Origin: Microlunatus elymi
Lineage (GTDB): Bacteria > Actinomycetota > Actinomycetes > Propionibacteriales > Propionibacteriaceae
NCBI RefSeq assembly: GCF_007362775.1
Contig: NZ_CP041692.1
Coordinates: forward strand, 186,001 to 250,000
Length of the DNA stretch: 64,000 nt
Direction of reading: 5' to 3'
The position numbers and the translations under genes were made by a program. The notes beneath the pieces are model-generated. The model did no database searches. It was given only the letters and a program-made list of their open reading frames with translations, and was not told the origin of the DNA. Shown piece by piece: positions 49,236-57,143 of the stretch (its first letter is position 1; every line of letters starts with the position of its first letter).

Positions 49236-50729
49236 ATGCACATGGACACGGAACTGCTGTCGCGAATCCAGTTCGGGACCACGACCGTCTATCACTTCTT
49301 CTTCGTCCCGGTCACGATCGGGATGGCCGGCCTGGTCGCCGGTTTCCAGACCGCCTGGGTACGCACCGGCAAGGACCGCTACCTTCGCCTCACCCGGCTG
49401 TACGGGAAGTTGTTCCTGATCAACTTCGCCATCGGAGTGGCCACCGGCATCGTGCAGGAATTCCAGTTCGGGATGAACTGGAGCCAGTTCTCCCGCTTCG
49501 TCGGCGACATCTTCGGCGCACCGCTGGCACTGGAGGGGTTGCTGGCGTTCTTCCTGGAGTCGACCTTCCTCGGCCTGTGGATCTTCGGTTGGGATCGGCT
49601 GCCGAAAAGGGTGCATCTGGCCTGCATCTGGATCGTCGCCGGCGCCACCGTGCTCAGCGCGACCTTCATCCTCGCGGCGAACTCGTTCATGCAGCATCCG
49701 GTCGGCTTCCAGCTCGTGAACGGACGTGCCGAACTGACCGACTTCGGCGCGGTGCTGACCAACCCGGTCTTGCTGGTCACGCTGCCGCATCAGATCTTCG
49801 CCTGCTACCTGGTCGGCGCCGGCATCGTCGTAGCCGTCGCCGCCTGGCACCTGACGCGGATCGCCCGCGCCGGCAAAGAACGTGAGCCTGTCGAACGGCC
49901 GGAGCAAGACATGATCACCGGCCCTTCGACAGGCTCAGGGATCGATGAGGAGCGGGCCACCTTCCGTACGGCGTTGCGGGTCGGGGCAGTCGCGTTGCTG
50001 GTCGCGGGTGCGGGCACGTTCATCTCCGGCGACCTGCAGGGCAAGGTGATGACCGACGTCCAGCCGATGAAGATGGCCGCGGCCGAGGCGCTCTACAACA
50101 CCGAGAAGCCGGCCTCGTTCTCGATCTTGACCATCGGCACCCTGGACGGCAAGCACGAGGTCTGGTCGATCAAGATTCCTCGGCTGTTGTCCTTCCTGGC
50201 CGAGGAGAACTTCACCGCCGAGGTGCACGGCATCAACGACCTGCAGGCCCAGTACGAGCAGACCTACGGCCCGGGCGAGTACGCGCCGAACATCCCCACC
50301 ACCTACTGGACCTTCCGGCTGATGATGGGGATGGGCATCGCGGCGTTCGGCGGCGGTGCGTTGATCTTGTGGCTGACCCGCAAGAACCGTGACCCGGTGA
50401 CGACCGGCCTGTGGGGTCTGGTCTGGCGATTCGGCCCGATCCTGTTGCCCTTCCTGCCCATCCTCGGCAATTCGTTCGGCTGGATCTTCACCGAGACCGG
50501 GAGACAACCCTGGCTTGTGTTCGGCCTGCTGCCGACCAAGGCCGGGGTCTCACCGAACCTCAGTCCGACCGAGGTGTGGATCTCGCTGATCGTCTTCACC
50601 CTGCTCTACGGCATCCTCGCGGTGATCGAGCTCCGGCTGTTCACCCGCACCATCGGTCAAGGACTGCCCGTGCTGGATGCCGAGCCCGAAGACGAGGCAA
50701 CCGACCGACCCCTCTCCTACGCCTTCTGA
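49236..50729 (+). CDS. cydA: Cytochrome bd oxidase subunit I, with repeat-encoded insert
   Basis: A 497-residue CydA, carrying the hemes of the bd-type quinol:O2 oxidoreductase in the cytoplasmic membrane. It starts LLSRIQFGTTTVYHFFFVPV with the heme-ligand His region; about nine helices follow, and the conserved GRQPW is present in ETGRQPWLVFGLL. Residues about 218-240 (REPVERPEQDMITGPSTGSG) are encoded by repeat B3, inserted in frame in a loop before the helix ALRVGAVALLVAGAGTF. The oxidase allows growth at low oxygen and resists nitric oxide and cyanide. It is first in the cydABDC unit, with BlaI sites in its promoter. Confidence 0.95.
   Translation: MHMDTELLSRIQFGTTTVYHFFFVPVTIGMAGLVAGFQTAWVRTGKDRYLRLTRLYGKLFLINFAIGVATGIVQEFQFGMNWSQFSRFVGDIFGAPLALEGLLAFFLESTFLGLWIFGWDRLPKRVHLACIWIVAGATVLSATFILAANSFMQHPVGFQLVNGRAELTDFGAVLTNPVLLVTLPHQIFACYLVGAGIVVAVAAWHLTRIARAGKEREPVERPEQDMITGPSTGSGIDEERATFRTALRVGAVALLVAGAGTFISGDLQGKVMTDVQPMKMAAAEALYNTEKPASFSILTIGTLDGKHEVWSIKIPRLLSFLAEENFTAEVHGINDLQAQYEQTYGPGEYAPNIPTTYWTFRLMMGMGIAAFGGGALILWLTRKNRDPVTTGLWGLVWRFGPILLPFLPILGNSFGWIFTETGRQPWLVFGLLPTKAGVSPNLSPTEVWISLIVFTLLYGILAVIELRLFTRTIGQGLPVLDAEPEDEATDRPLSYAF
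49881..49940. repeat. Palindromic repeat family B, copy 3 (inside cydA)
   Basis: CGTGAGCCTGTCGAACGGCC faces GGCCCTTCGACAGGCTCAGG across about 17 bases. The 60-bp element is translated within cydA as REPVERPEQDMITGPSTGSG without breaking the frame. Confidence 0.9.
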
Positions 50730-50739
50730 GGAGCTGATC

Positions 50740-51777
50740 ATGGAACTCACCACGGTCTGGTTCGTCGCCCAGCTGATCTTGTGGCTCGGCTACTTCGTGC
50801 TCGAGGGGTTCGACTTCGGGGTCGGCATGCTGCTGCCGGTGATCGGCCGCCGGGAGGGCGATCGCAGAGCGATGCTGAGCACCATCGGGCCGATCTGGGA
50901 CGGCAACGAGGTCTGGCTGATCGTTGCCGCCGGCGCGATGTTCGCCGCCTTCCCCGGCTGGTACGCAAGCACGTTCAGCGCCTTCTACCTGCTGCTGTTG
51001 ATGATCCTGGTCGGTCTGATCGTCCGAGTGATCTCGTTCGAGTATCGCGAGCATCACGAGACCGTCCGCTGGCGGCGCGGCTGGGATGCCTGCCAGATCG
51101 TCGGGTCCACACTGCCGTCCTTCCTGTGGGGTTTGATCTTCGCCAACCTGGTCCGCGGGCTGCCGATCAACGCCGACCAGGACTTCACCGGAGGCTTCAC
51201 CGACCTACTGAATCCCTTTGCCCTGCTGGGCGGAGCGGTGACACTGCTGCTCTTCCTCACCCACGGCGCGGTGTTCCTGGCGCTGAAGACGACCGGTGCA
51301 CTGCGGCTGCGCGCCAAGCGGACGGCCAGCGTGATCGGCACGGTCACGGCCGCAGCGGCACTCAGCTTCGGTTGCTGGTTCAATTTCGGCGTCGTGACGA
51401 TCAATCACGGTTGGGTGCTGCTGGCCTCGGTCATCTCGTTGGCCGGGCTGATCTTCGGACTCGGCATGCATCTGCGCAATCGTGACGGCTGGTCCTTTGC
51501 CGGCACCGCGGTCGCAGTGGCCGGCCTGGTGGTCTCCTTCTTCGCCTCGCTCTACCCGCGGCTCATCCCCAGCACCAGCAACCCCGCCTGGAGCCTGACC
51601 ATCCACAACGCCTCGGCAAGCCACTACACGCTGACGATCATGAGTTGGTCCGCGCTGGTGCTGTTGCCGCTGGTGCTGGCCTACCAGGCGTGGACCTACT
51701 GGGTCTTCCGCAAGCGGATCACCGTCGCGATGGAGGAACCAGAGTCGGTAGCCGCCCAACCATCCGTGGTGCCGTGA
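50740..51777 (+). CDS. cydB: Cytochrome bd oxidase subunit II
   Basis: A 345-residue CydB with eight or nine membrane helices. Hallmarks are ILWLGYFVLEGFDFGVGMLL and IGPIWDGNEVWLIVAAGAMF. It packs against CydA. ATG at 50740 follows GGAG spaced 5 bases, 10 bases after the cydA stop. Its own stop overlaps the next start (GTGA), so cydB and cydD are translationally coupled. Confidence 0.95.
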   Translation: MELTTVWFVAQLILWLGYFVLEGFDFGVGMLLPVIGRREGDRRAMLSTIGPIWDGNEVWLIVAAGAMFAAFPGWYASTFSAFYLLLLMILVGLIVRVISFEYREHHETVRWRRGWDACQIVGSTLPSFLWGLIFANLVRGLPINADQDFTGGFTDLLNPFALLGGAVTLLLFLTHGAVFLALKTTGALRLRAKRTASVIGTVTAAAALSFGCWFNFGVVTINHGWVLLASVISLAGLIFGLGMHLRNRDGWSFAGTAVAVAGLVVSFFASLYPRLIPSTSNPAWSLTIHNASASHYTLTIMSWSALVLLPLVLAYQAWTYWVFRKRITVAMEEPESVAAQPSVVP

Positions 51778-53705
51778 CGATGCCCAGTTTGATCACCGAG
51801 GGTGTGCGTACCGGCTCGAGTCCCGGTCCCTCGACAGGCTCAGGACACTTGAGCGCGGATCGCCGTTGCCAGCAAGGGCAACCTCTCGCCCGGGGTTCTG
51901 AGCTCGTCGAAGGACCAGGAACGCAAGCCAAGGCGATCCAGCACCACACCGGACCGAGTGCTCCTGGCGGAGCAGACCAAGATCAACATCGCGGGCCGGT
52001 TGATCCGCAGCTGCTCCGCCGGGCGGCAGCGGCGCGTCGGTTGCTGATCCTGCAGACGATCATCGGCACGGCGAGTTCGCTAACCGTTGTGCTGATTGCC
52101 TGGTTCATCGCGTACGGCGTCGGCAGCGCGTTCGACTCCGGCCGACCGCAGCCGCTGGTCGAGGTCGCGCCGTGGTTGGCGGCTGCCTTCGTGGCGCGTG
52201 GATTGCTGTCCTGGTTGAGCGATCTGGCGGCGGTGCGCGCGTCGATCGCGGTCAAGGCGCAGCTGCGTCGCGACGTGATGCAGGCGTATCTGGTCCCGTC
52301 GGCCGGGCAGCCCGATCACGGCACCGTGACAACGCTGATCAGCAGCGGCCTCGATGATCTTGACGGCTACTTCGCCAAGTACCTGCCGCAGCTGGTGCTG
52401 GCGGTCACGGTTCCGTTGGTGATCGGGATCGCGATCGCCGTTCAGGACTTGCTCAGTGCGGTGATCATCGCGGGGACCCTGCCGTTGATCCCGATCTTCA
52501 TGATCTTGATCGGCTGGACCACGCAGAAGTTGACCGGTCGCCGCTGGCGGGTGCAGGCTCGGCTGGCCCACCACTTCGCCGATCTGATCGCCGGCCTGCC
52601 CACGCTGCGCGCCTTCGGTCGGGCCAAGGCTCAGGCCGAAGGTTTGCGCCGCTCGGGCGAGGCGAATCGGGTGGAGACGCTGGCGACCTTGCGGATTGCC
52701 CTGCTGTCGGCGCTGGTGCTGGAGCTGCTGGCCACTCTGTCGGTGGCCATCGTGGCGGTGGTGATCGGACTGCGGGTGATCAGCGGCTCGGTCGACCTGA
52801 CTACGTCCCTGTTCGTGTTGATCTTGGCGCCGGAGGCGTATCTGCCGCTGCGCAAGGTCGGCAGCCACTACCACGACGCCGCCAACGGTGCTGCCGCCGC
52901 ACGGGCGGCACTCGATCTGATCGACGCCGCGCCAGAGCCGTCGGTCGGCGAGGACGAACTTCCGGCTGGTCCGCTGACCGTGACCGTAGCCGGCGTAGGG
53001 TTCGCCTACCCCGGCGCGGCACCGGTGCTCGACAGTGTCGACCTGATTGCGCCGGCCCGCAGGCTGACCTGCTTGACCGGACCGAGTGGTGGCGGCAAGT
53101 CCACCCTGCTGTCGATGATCATGGGCTGGACCCGACCGGACGCCGGGCGGCTGATGATCAACGATCGCGATCTCGCCCGGATCCGGCCGGACGCACTCCG
53201 GAACGCGATCGCCTGGGTCGGGCAGAATCCCGCGCTGGTCACCGGCACCGTTGCCGACAACGTACGGATGGGTCGGCCGTCCGCATCGCTGGTGCAGGTC
53301 AAGCGGGCGATGGCCGCCGCGGGGGTTGATCTTGATCCGGATCGGAGGTTGCAACCTCCGGACGGCATGCTCTCCGCCGGCGAGCTGCGCCGGCTGGCGC
53401 TGGCCCGTGCGTGGCTGCGGGTGCGATACGGCGGAGCCCGGTTGATGATCTTGGACGAGCCGACCGCGGGACTGGACGAACAGACCGAACTCGACGCACT
53501 CGCCACCATTCGTCGGCTCGGCGTGACCGCGCTGGTGGTCTCGCACCGCCCGGCGGTGCTCGCCTCGGCCGACGAGGTCATCCAGCTCACCGGACCCGGA
53601 ACCGGATCAGAACCTGGTCAGGGATCCACGTCTGGACAGGGATCCGCGACCGGCGACGGCTCCGGGGCGTTGCTCGCGTCCGGAACGGAGCGCCGTCGAG
53701 CATGA
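51774..53705 (+). CDS. cydD: Thiol-reductant ABC exporter subunit CydD, with extended N-terminus
   Basis: A 643-residue half-transporter that with CydC exports cysteine/glutathione, or moves heme, for cytochrome bd assembly. The normal start of the family is recognisable only from about residue 78 (PVDPQLLRRAAAARRLLI). The first part holds repeat B4 in frame (GPSTGSG...ELVEGPG). Six helices lie at about 95-360. The ATPase has Walker A GPSGGGKST near 437, signature LSAGELRRLALARAWL and Walker B MILDEPTAGLD. GTG at 51774 overlaps the cydB stop; an ATG at 51780 is an alternative. Confidence 0.92.
   Translation: MTMPSLITEGVRTGSSPGPSTGSGHLSADRRCQQGQPLARGSELVEGPGTQAKAIQHHTGPSAPGGADQDQHRGPVDPQLLRRAAAARRLLILQTIIGTASSLTVVLIAWFIAYGVGSAFDSGRPQPLVEVAPWLAAAFVARGLLSWLSDLAAVRASIAVKAQLRRDVMQAYLVPSAGQPDHGTVTTLISSGLDDLDGYFAKYLPQLVLAVTVPLVIGIAIAVQDLLSAVIIAGTLPLIPIFMILIGWTTQKLTGRRWRVQARLAHHFADLIAGLPTLRAFGRAKAQAEGLRRSGEANRVETLATLRIALLSALVLELLATLSVAIVAVVIGLRVISGSVDLTTSLFVLILAPEAYLPLRKVGSHYHDAANGAAAARAALDLIDAAPEPSVGEDELPAGPLTVTVAGVGFAYPGAAPVLDSVDLIAPARRLTCLTGPSGGGKSTLLSMIMGWTRPDAGRLMINDRDLARIRPDALRNAIAWVGQNPALVTGTVADNVRMGRPSASLVQVKRAMAAAGVDLDPDRRLQPPDGMLSAGELRRLALARAWLRVRYGGARLMILDEPTAGLDEQTELDALATIRRLGVTALVVSHRPAVLASADEVIQLTGPGTGSEPGQGSTSGQGSATGDGSGALLASGTERRRA
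51825..51916. repeat. Palindromic repeat family B, copy 4 (5' part of cydD)
   Basis: GGTCCCTCGACAGGCTCAGGA (first 20 bases matter) faces TTCTGAGCTCGTCGAAGGACC across about 48 bases. The element lies between the overlapping cydB/cydD junction and the first conserved codons of cydD and is translated if the GTG at 51774 is used. Confidence 0.88.
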
Positions 53706-55333
53706 TCGGCGAACCCGCCGCTGCCGTGCACGCCACCTCCCACCGGGGTGTCGCCGAACCCCGTCCGGAGCAGCGAATTCGCCTGCTGGGCAAGGATTCC
53801 GGCTGGCCGATGATTCGCCCGATCCTGCTCGGCGCACTGGCGCAACTGTCCGCGGTCGGGCTGATGGCGCTGTCCGGCTGGCTGCTGTCCCGGGCGGCGC
53901 AGCATCCCCCGGTGCTCTACCTGATGTCGGCCATCGTTGCCGTGCGAGCGCTCGGCATCGGTCGCGGCGTATTCCGCTATCGGGAACGAATCGCCGGCCA
54001 TGATGTCGCGTTGCGCTGGCAGGCGAAGTTGCGGCTGCGAGTGTTCGAGCGTCTCGCCGACGGACGGCCGCTGCGCCGTGGCGGTGACCTGCTGGCACGG
54101 GTGCTGGCCGACGTCGACGCGGTCCAGGATCTCGTCGTACGGGTTATGGTCCCGGTGGCGTCCACGGCCATCGTGATCATCGCGGCGTCAGCGGCGATCA
54201 CGTTCATCTCCTGGCCGGCCGGCGTGCTGCTGCTGGTCGGTTCGGTGTTGTCCGGGGTGCTGGTGCCACTGCTGATCGCGCGCGGGTCAGCGGCCGCGAC
54301 CGCATCGATGGCACCGCTGCGCGCCGAACTGGCCGATCAGGTGGACGAGGTCGCCCGGGCACGGCAGGGCCTGGTGGCCAACGGCGCCGACGCGGCGGCT
54401 CTCGGTCGGCTGAGCACGGTCAGTAGGAGGCTGGCTGCGGCCGAGCGGCGTGCCGCGTACTGGTCCGGGCTCGCGGGCGGCCTGCAATGGTCGATCACCG
54501 GGCTGGTGATCGTCGGCTCGCTGCTGATCGGCGGCAGCGCTGTTGTTGATCATGGCCTGGACCCGGTGTATCTCGCCGTGTTTGCGTTGACGCCGCTGGC
54601 TCTGCACGAGGTCGTCGCCCAGCTGCCAGTGACGGCGCAGACCTGGCTGCGGACCCGTACCTCATTGCACCGGGTTGCAGCGCTGCTGTCTCGTCCGCTG
54701 ACTCGATCGACAGGAACGCGTACGGCGACGGCCGCCGACAGCGAGATCGCCTTGCAGGTAAAGGATCTCACGGTCGGCTGGCCCGGAACAGCTGCGGTGG
54801 TGGCGGGGTTCGAGCTCACGCTACGGCGTGGCGAGCGCGTCGCCCTGATCGGTCCGAGCGGTCGCGGCAAGTCCACCATCGCCCAGACGATCATGGGATT
54901 CCTGCCGCCGGTCGCCGGTTCGATTCTCGTGCCGCACCGGCTCGGATATCTGGCTCAGGACGCGCACCTCTTCGACACCACGGTGGCCGAGAACGTACGG
55001 ATCGGCGCCAAGGACGCATCCGATGCCGAGGTCCGGGCAGCCCTGACGAGCGTCGGACTCGATTTTGATCTTGATCGCCAGGTCGGTGAGTACGGCGCCG
55101 CGATCTCGGGCGGCGAGGCTCGGCGGCTGGCGCTGGCCCGGCTCGAGGTGTCCCGCTCGTGCGCCGGCGACTTCGATCTGTTGATCATGGACGAGCCGAC
55201 CGAACATCTCGATCGCAACAACGCCGAAGCGATCACCGAGTTGGTCATGACCGTGCCTGCGCGAACGGCGGTGCTGGTGATCACCCACGATCCGCGGTTG
55301 ATGAGTTGCTGCGATCGCGTGGTTCACCTCTGA
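53702..55333 (+). CDS. cydC: Thiol-reductant ABC exporter subunit CydC
   Basis: A 543-residue half-transporter partner of CydD. Six helices lie at about 38-310, with the family stretch LSAVGLMALSGWLLSRAAQH and RALGIGRGVFRYRERIAGHD. The ATPase has Walker A GPSGRGKST near 385, signature ISGGEARRLALARLEV and Walker B LLIMDEPTEHLD. ATG at 53702 overlaps the cydD stop (ATGA). It is the last gene of the cydABDC unit. Confidence 0.93.
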   Translation: MIGEPAAAVHATSHRGVAEPRPEQRIRLLGKDSGWPMIRPILLGALAQLSAVGLMALSGWLLSRAAQHPPVLYLMSAIVAVRALGIGRGVFRYRERIAGHDVALRWQAKLRLRVFERLADGRPLRRGGDLLARVLADVDAVQDLVVRVMVPVASTAIVIIAASAAITFISWPAGVLLLVGSVLSGVLVPLLIARGSAAATASMAPLRAELADQVDEVARARQGLVANGADAAALGRLSTVSRRLAAAERRAAYWSGLAGGLQWSITGLVIVGSLLIGGSAVVDHGLDPVYLAVFALTPLALHEVVAQLPVTAQTWLRTRTSLHRVAALLSRPLTRSTGTRTATAADSEIALQVKDLTVGWPGTAAVVAGFELTLRRGERVALIGPSGRGKSTIAQTIMGFLPPVAGSILVPHRLGYLAQDAHLFDTTVAENVRIGAKDASDAEVRAALTSVGLDFDLDRQVGEYGAAISGGEARRLALARLEVSRSCAGDFDLLIMDEPTEHLDRNNAEAITELVMTVPARTAVLVITHDPRLMSCCDRVVHL

Positions 55334-55364
55334 CCTCTTGGGCACGCTCGCTCGGTACGCCGTT

Positions 55365-55418
55365 GTGCAACTGCTGGGTTGCACTTCTCGCGATTATGTG
55401 CAACCCTAGAATTGCAGT
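55365..55418. promoter_or_regulatory. Inverted-repeat operator upstream of SRPBCC/ArsR operon
   Basis: GTGCAAC and GTTGCAC (55365-55384, spacer TGCTGG) form a dyad, and a second GTGCAACC follows at 55398, facing an imperfect ATTGCAG. ArsR-type repressors bind such dyads. The site lies just upstream of the SRPBCC gene whose operon encodes an ArsR protein. Confidence 0.65.
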
Positions 55419-55437
55419 TACTCATCGAGGAGGAAGC

Positions 55438-55911
55438 ATGAACAACGCAGTGCAGGAAGCCACCGAGATCGATCCGCTGGATCGGATCGAGAAGAACATC
55501 AAGATCAACGCCGGCCCGGAGAAGGTGTTCGAGATCGTGTCCCGGCCGGGTTGGTGGATCAACGACGGCACCGAGATCGATCCCGAACCGGACCTGCGCC
55601 AAGAGGGCGACGTCACCGTGGTGAGCAGTCCGAAGCTCGGCGAGTACCGGATGCAGACCGTCGCGTCCGACCCACCTCACTACGTCGCCATCCGCTGGCA
55701 CCATCAACTGCCGGACGACGGCATCAAGCGGTCGACGCTGGTGGAGTTCCGACTCGAACCGCAGCCCGACGGCGTCCTACTGAGCGTGGTCGAGAGCGGA
55801 TTCAGCAAGCTGCAGAAGCCGCGCGAGGACTGGCTCGCCGATCGGGCCGGCAACACCGAGGGTTGGGAGCTGGAGCTGGGTCTGGTTCGTGCCCTCGTCG
55901 AGGCGTCGTGA
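55438..55911 (+). CDS. SRPBCC (AHSA1-like) domain protein
   Basis: A 157-residue START/SRPBCC fold protein of the AHSA1 type, beginning DRIEKNIKINAGPEKVFEIV, with the ligand-pocket half VVESGFSKLQ and DRAGNTEGWELELGLVRAL typical of the family. It probably binds a hydrophobic ligand in the cytoplasm. GAGGAGG precedes the ATG. The downstream ArsR gene overlaps by GTGA, a standard pairing in which the SRPBCC protein and the repressor answer the same compound. Confidence 0.9.
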   Translation: MNNAVQEATEIDPLDRIEKNIKINAGPEKVFEIVSRPGWWINDGTEIDPEPDLRQEGDVTVVSSPKLGEYRMQTVASDPPHYVAIRWHHQLPDDGIKRSTLVEFRLEPQPDGVLLSVVESGFSKLQKPREDWLADRAGNTEGWELELGLVRALVEAS

Positions 55912-56225
55912 CCCACGCCTTGACCGACGTGTTCGCTGCTCTGGCCGACGACACCCGTTGGGCGATCCTGAGCAGGCTGGGCGAGGGGCCGGCGTCCGCG
56001 TCGGCCCTCGCTCGGGAGTTCCCGGTCAGCCGGCAGGCGATCGTCCGGCACCTGGACGTGCTGCAGGCGGTCGGTCTGGTCGAGGCCGAGCAGCGGGGCC
56101 GTGAGGTGATCCACCGCGCGCTCGGTGGCCGGCTCGACGAGCTGGCCCGCGACCTGGAGCAGATCGCCCGCACCTGGGACCGCCGGCTGGCCAGGATCAA
56201 GGAGCTGGCCGAAGATCAGACCTGA
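55908..56225 (+). CDS. ArsR-family transcriptional repressor
   Basis: A 105-residue winged-helix repressor: FAALADDTRWAILSRLGEGP and SRQAIVRHLDVLQAVGLVEA are diagnostic. No Cys metal ligands are present, so it is not a metal sensor. GTG at 55908 overlaps the stop of the SRPBCC gene. It likely binds the GTGCAAC/GTTGCAC dyad upstream of the operon and represses it. Confidence 0.92.
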   Translation: MTHALTDVFAALADDTRWAILSRLGEGPASASALAREFPVSRQAIVRHLDVLQAVGLVEAEQRGREVIHRALGGRLDELARDLEQIARTWDRRLARIKELAEDQT

Positions 56226-56235
56226 CCGGGTTCGA

Positions 56236-57003
56236 TCAGTCGCGGGCGGTCAACACCAGCGGTTCGCCGTCGGTGATCACCACGGTGTGCTCGGCATGGG
56301 CGCCCCGTGAACCGTCGACGCTGCGCAGGGTCCAGCCGTCGCGATCGGTGTAGATCTGGTCGGTGGTGTGCAGGAACCAGGGTTCGATCGCCAGCACCAG
56401 ACCCGGCCGCAACCGCAGACCCTTGCCACGGCGGCCGTTGTTGGGCAGGTGCGGATCGCCGTGCATGGTGTGCCCGACGCCGTGTCCGCCGAACTCCAGA
56501 TTGACCTGCAGCCGATGCTGCTTGGCGACGGCGCCGATCGCCGCGGAGATGTCGCCGAGCTTGTTGCCCGGTCGGGCCTGGGCGATGCCGGCCCGCAGCG
56601 CGTCGTTGGTGATCTCGATCAGCCGCTGGTCCTGTGGCCGCGGTTCACCGACGATCACGGTCAGCGCCGAGTCCGACACCCAGCCGTCCACCGAGGCGGC
56701 GAAGTCGAAGCTGACCAGGTCACCGTCGGCCAGGTCGTAGTCGTACGGCAGTCCGTGCAGCACCGCGTCGTTGACCGACGTACACAGCACCTTGCCGAAC
56801 GGCATCGCACCGAACGACGGGTGGTAGTCGATGTAGCAGGACTCGGCGCCGCGGTCCTTGATCATCTCGTGCGCCAGCGCGTCCAGATCGAGCAGATTGC
56901 TGCCCACCTTGGCTTCTTTGGCCAGCGCCGTCAGTACGTCGGCGACGAAGCGTCCCGCCGGACGCATCTCCTCGACCTCTTCGGGCGTGCGGTACTCGAT
57001 CAC
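56236..57003 (-). CDS. map: Methionine aminopeptidase, type I
   Basis: A 255-residue MetAP type Ia that removes the initiator methionine from new proteins. The metal ligands are visible: Asp in LVSFDFAASVDGWVSD, His in GGHGVGHTMHG, Glu in VLAIEPW and Glu in GAHAEHTVVI. The start is GTG at 57003. It is convergent with the ArsR gene. Repeat D lies upstream, between it and the alcohol dehydrogenase gene. Confidence 0.95.
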   Translation of the reverse strand: MIEYRTPEEVEEMRPAGRFVADVLTALAKEAKVGSNLLDLDALAHEMIKDRGAESCYIDYHPSFGAMPFGKVLCTSVNDAVLHGLPYDYDLADGDLVSFDFAASVDGWVSDSALTVIVGEPRPQDQRLIEITNDALRAGIAQARPGNKLGDISAAIGAVAKQHRLQVNLEFGGHGVGHTMHGDPHLPNNGRRGKGLRLRPGLVLAIEPWFLHTTDQIYTDRDGWTLRSVDGSRGAHAEHTVVITDGEPLVLTARD

Positions 57004-57052
57004 CCGTGCACCCTACCCCCACGGCGTCGGCTGGCGATGCTCGGCGCTGAGC

Positions 57053-57128
57053 GGTAAGAACGTCGGAGCAGATGGCCCGAAACCCCCGATCTGGCGGGTT
57101 CAAAGCCATCTGCTCCGACGTTCTTACC
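57053..57128. repeat. Perfect 24-bp inverted repeat
   Basis: Arms of 24 identical bases at 57053-57076 (starting GGTAAGAACGTCGGAGC) and 57105-57128 enclose a 28-base loop. It lies between the end of the alcohol dehydrogenase gene and the map start and may act as terminator of the former. No second copy was seen in the window. Confidence 0.9.
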
Positions 57129-57143
57129 TCGCTCGCGCAGCAC

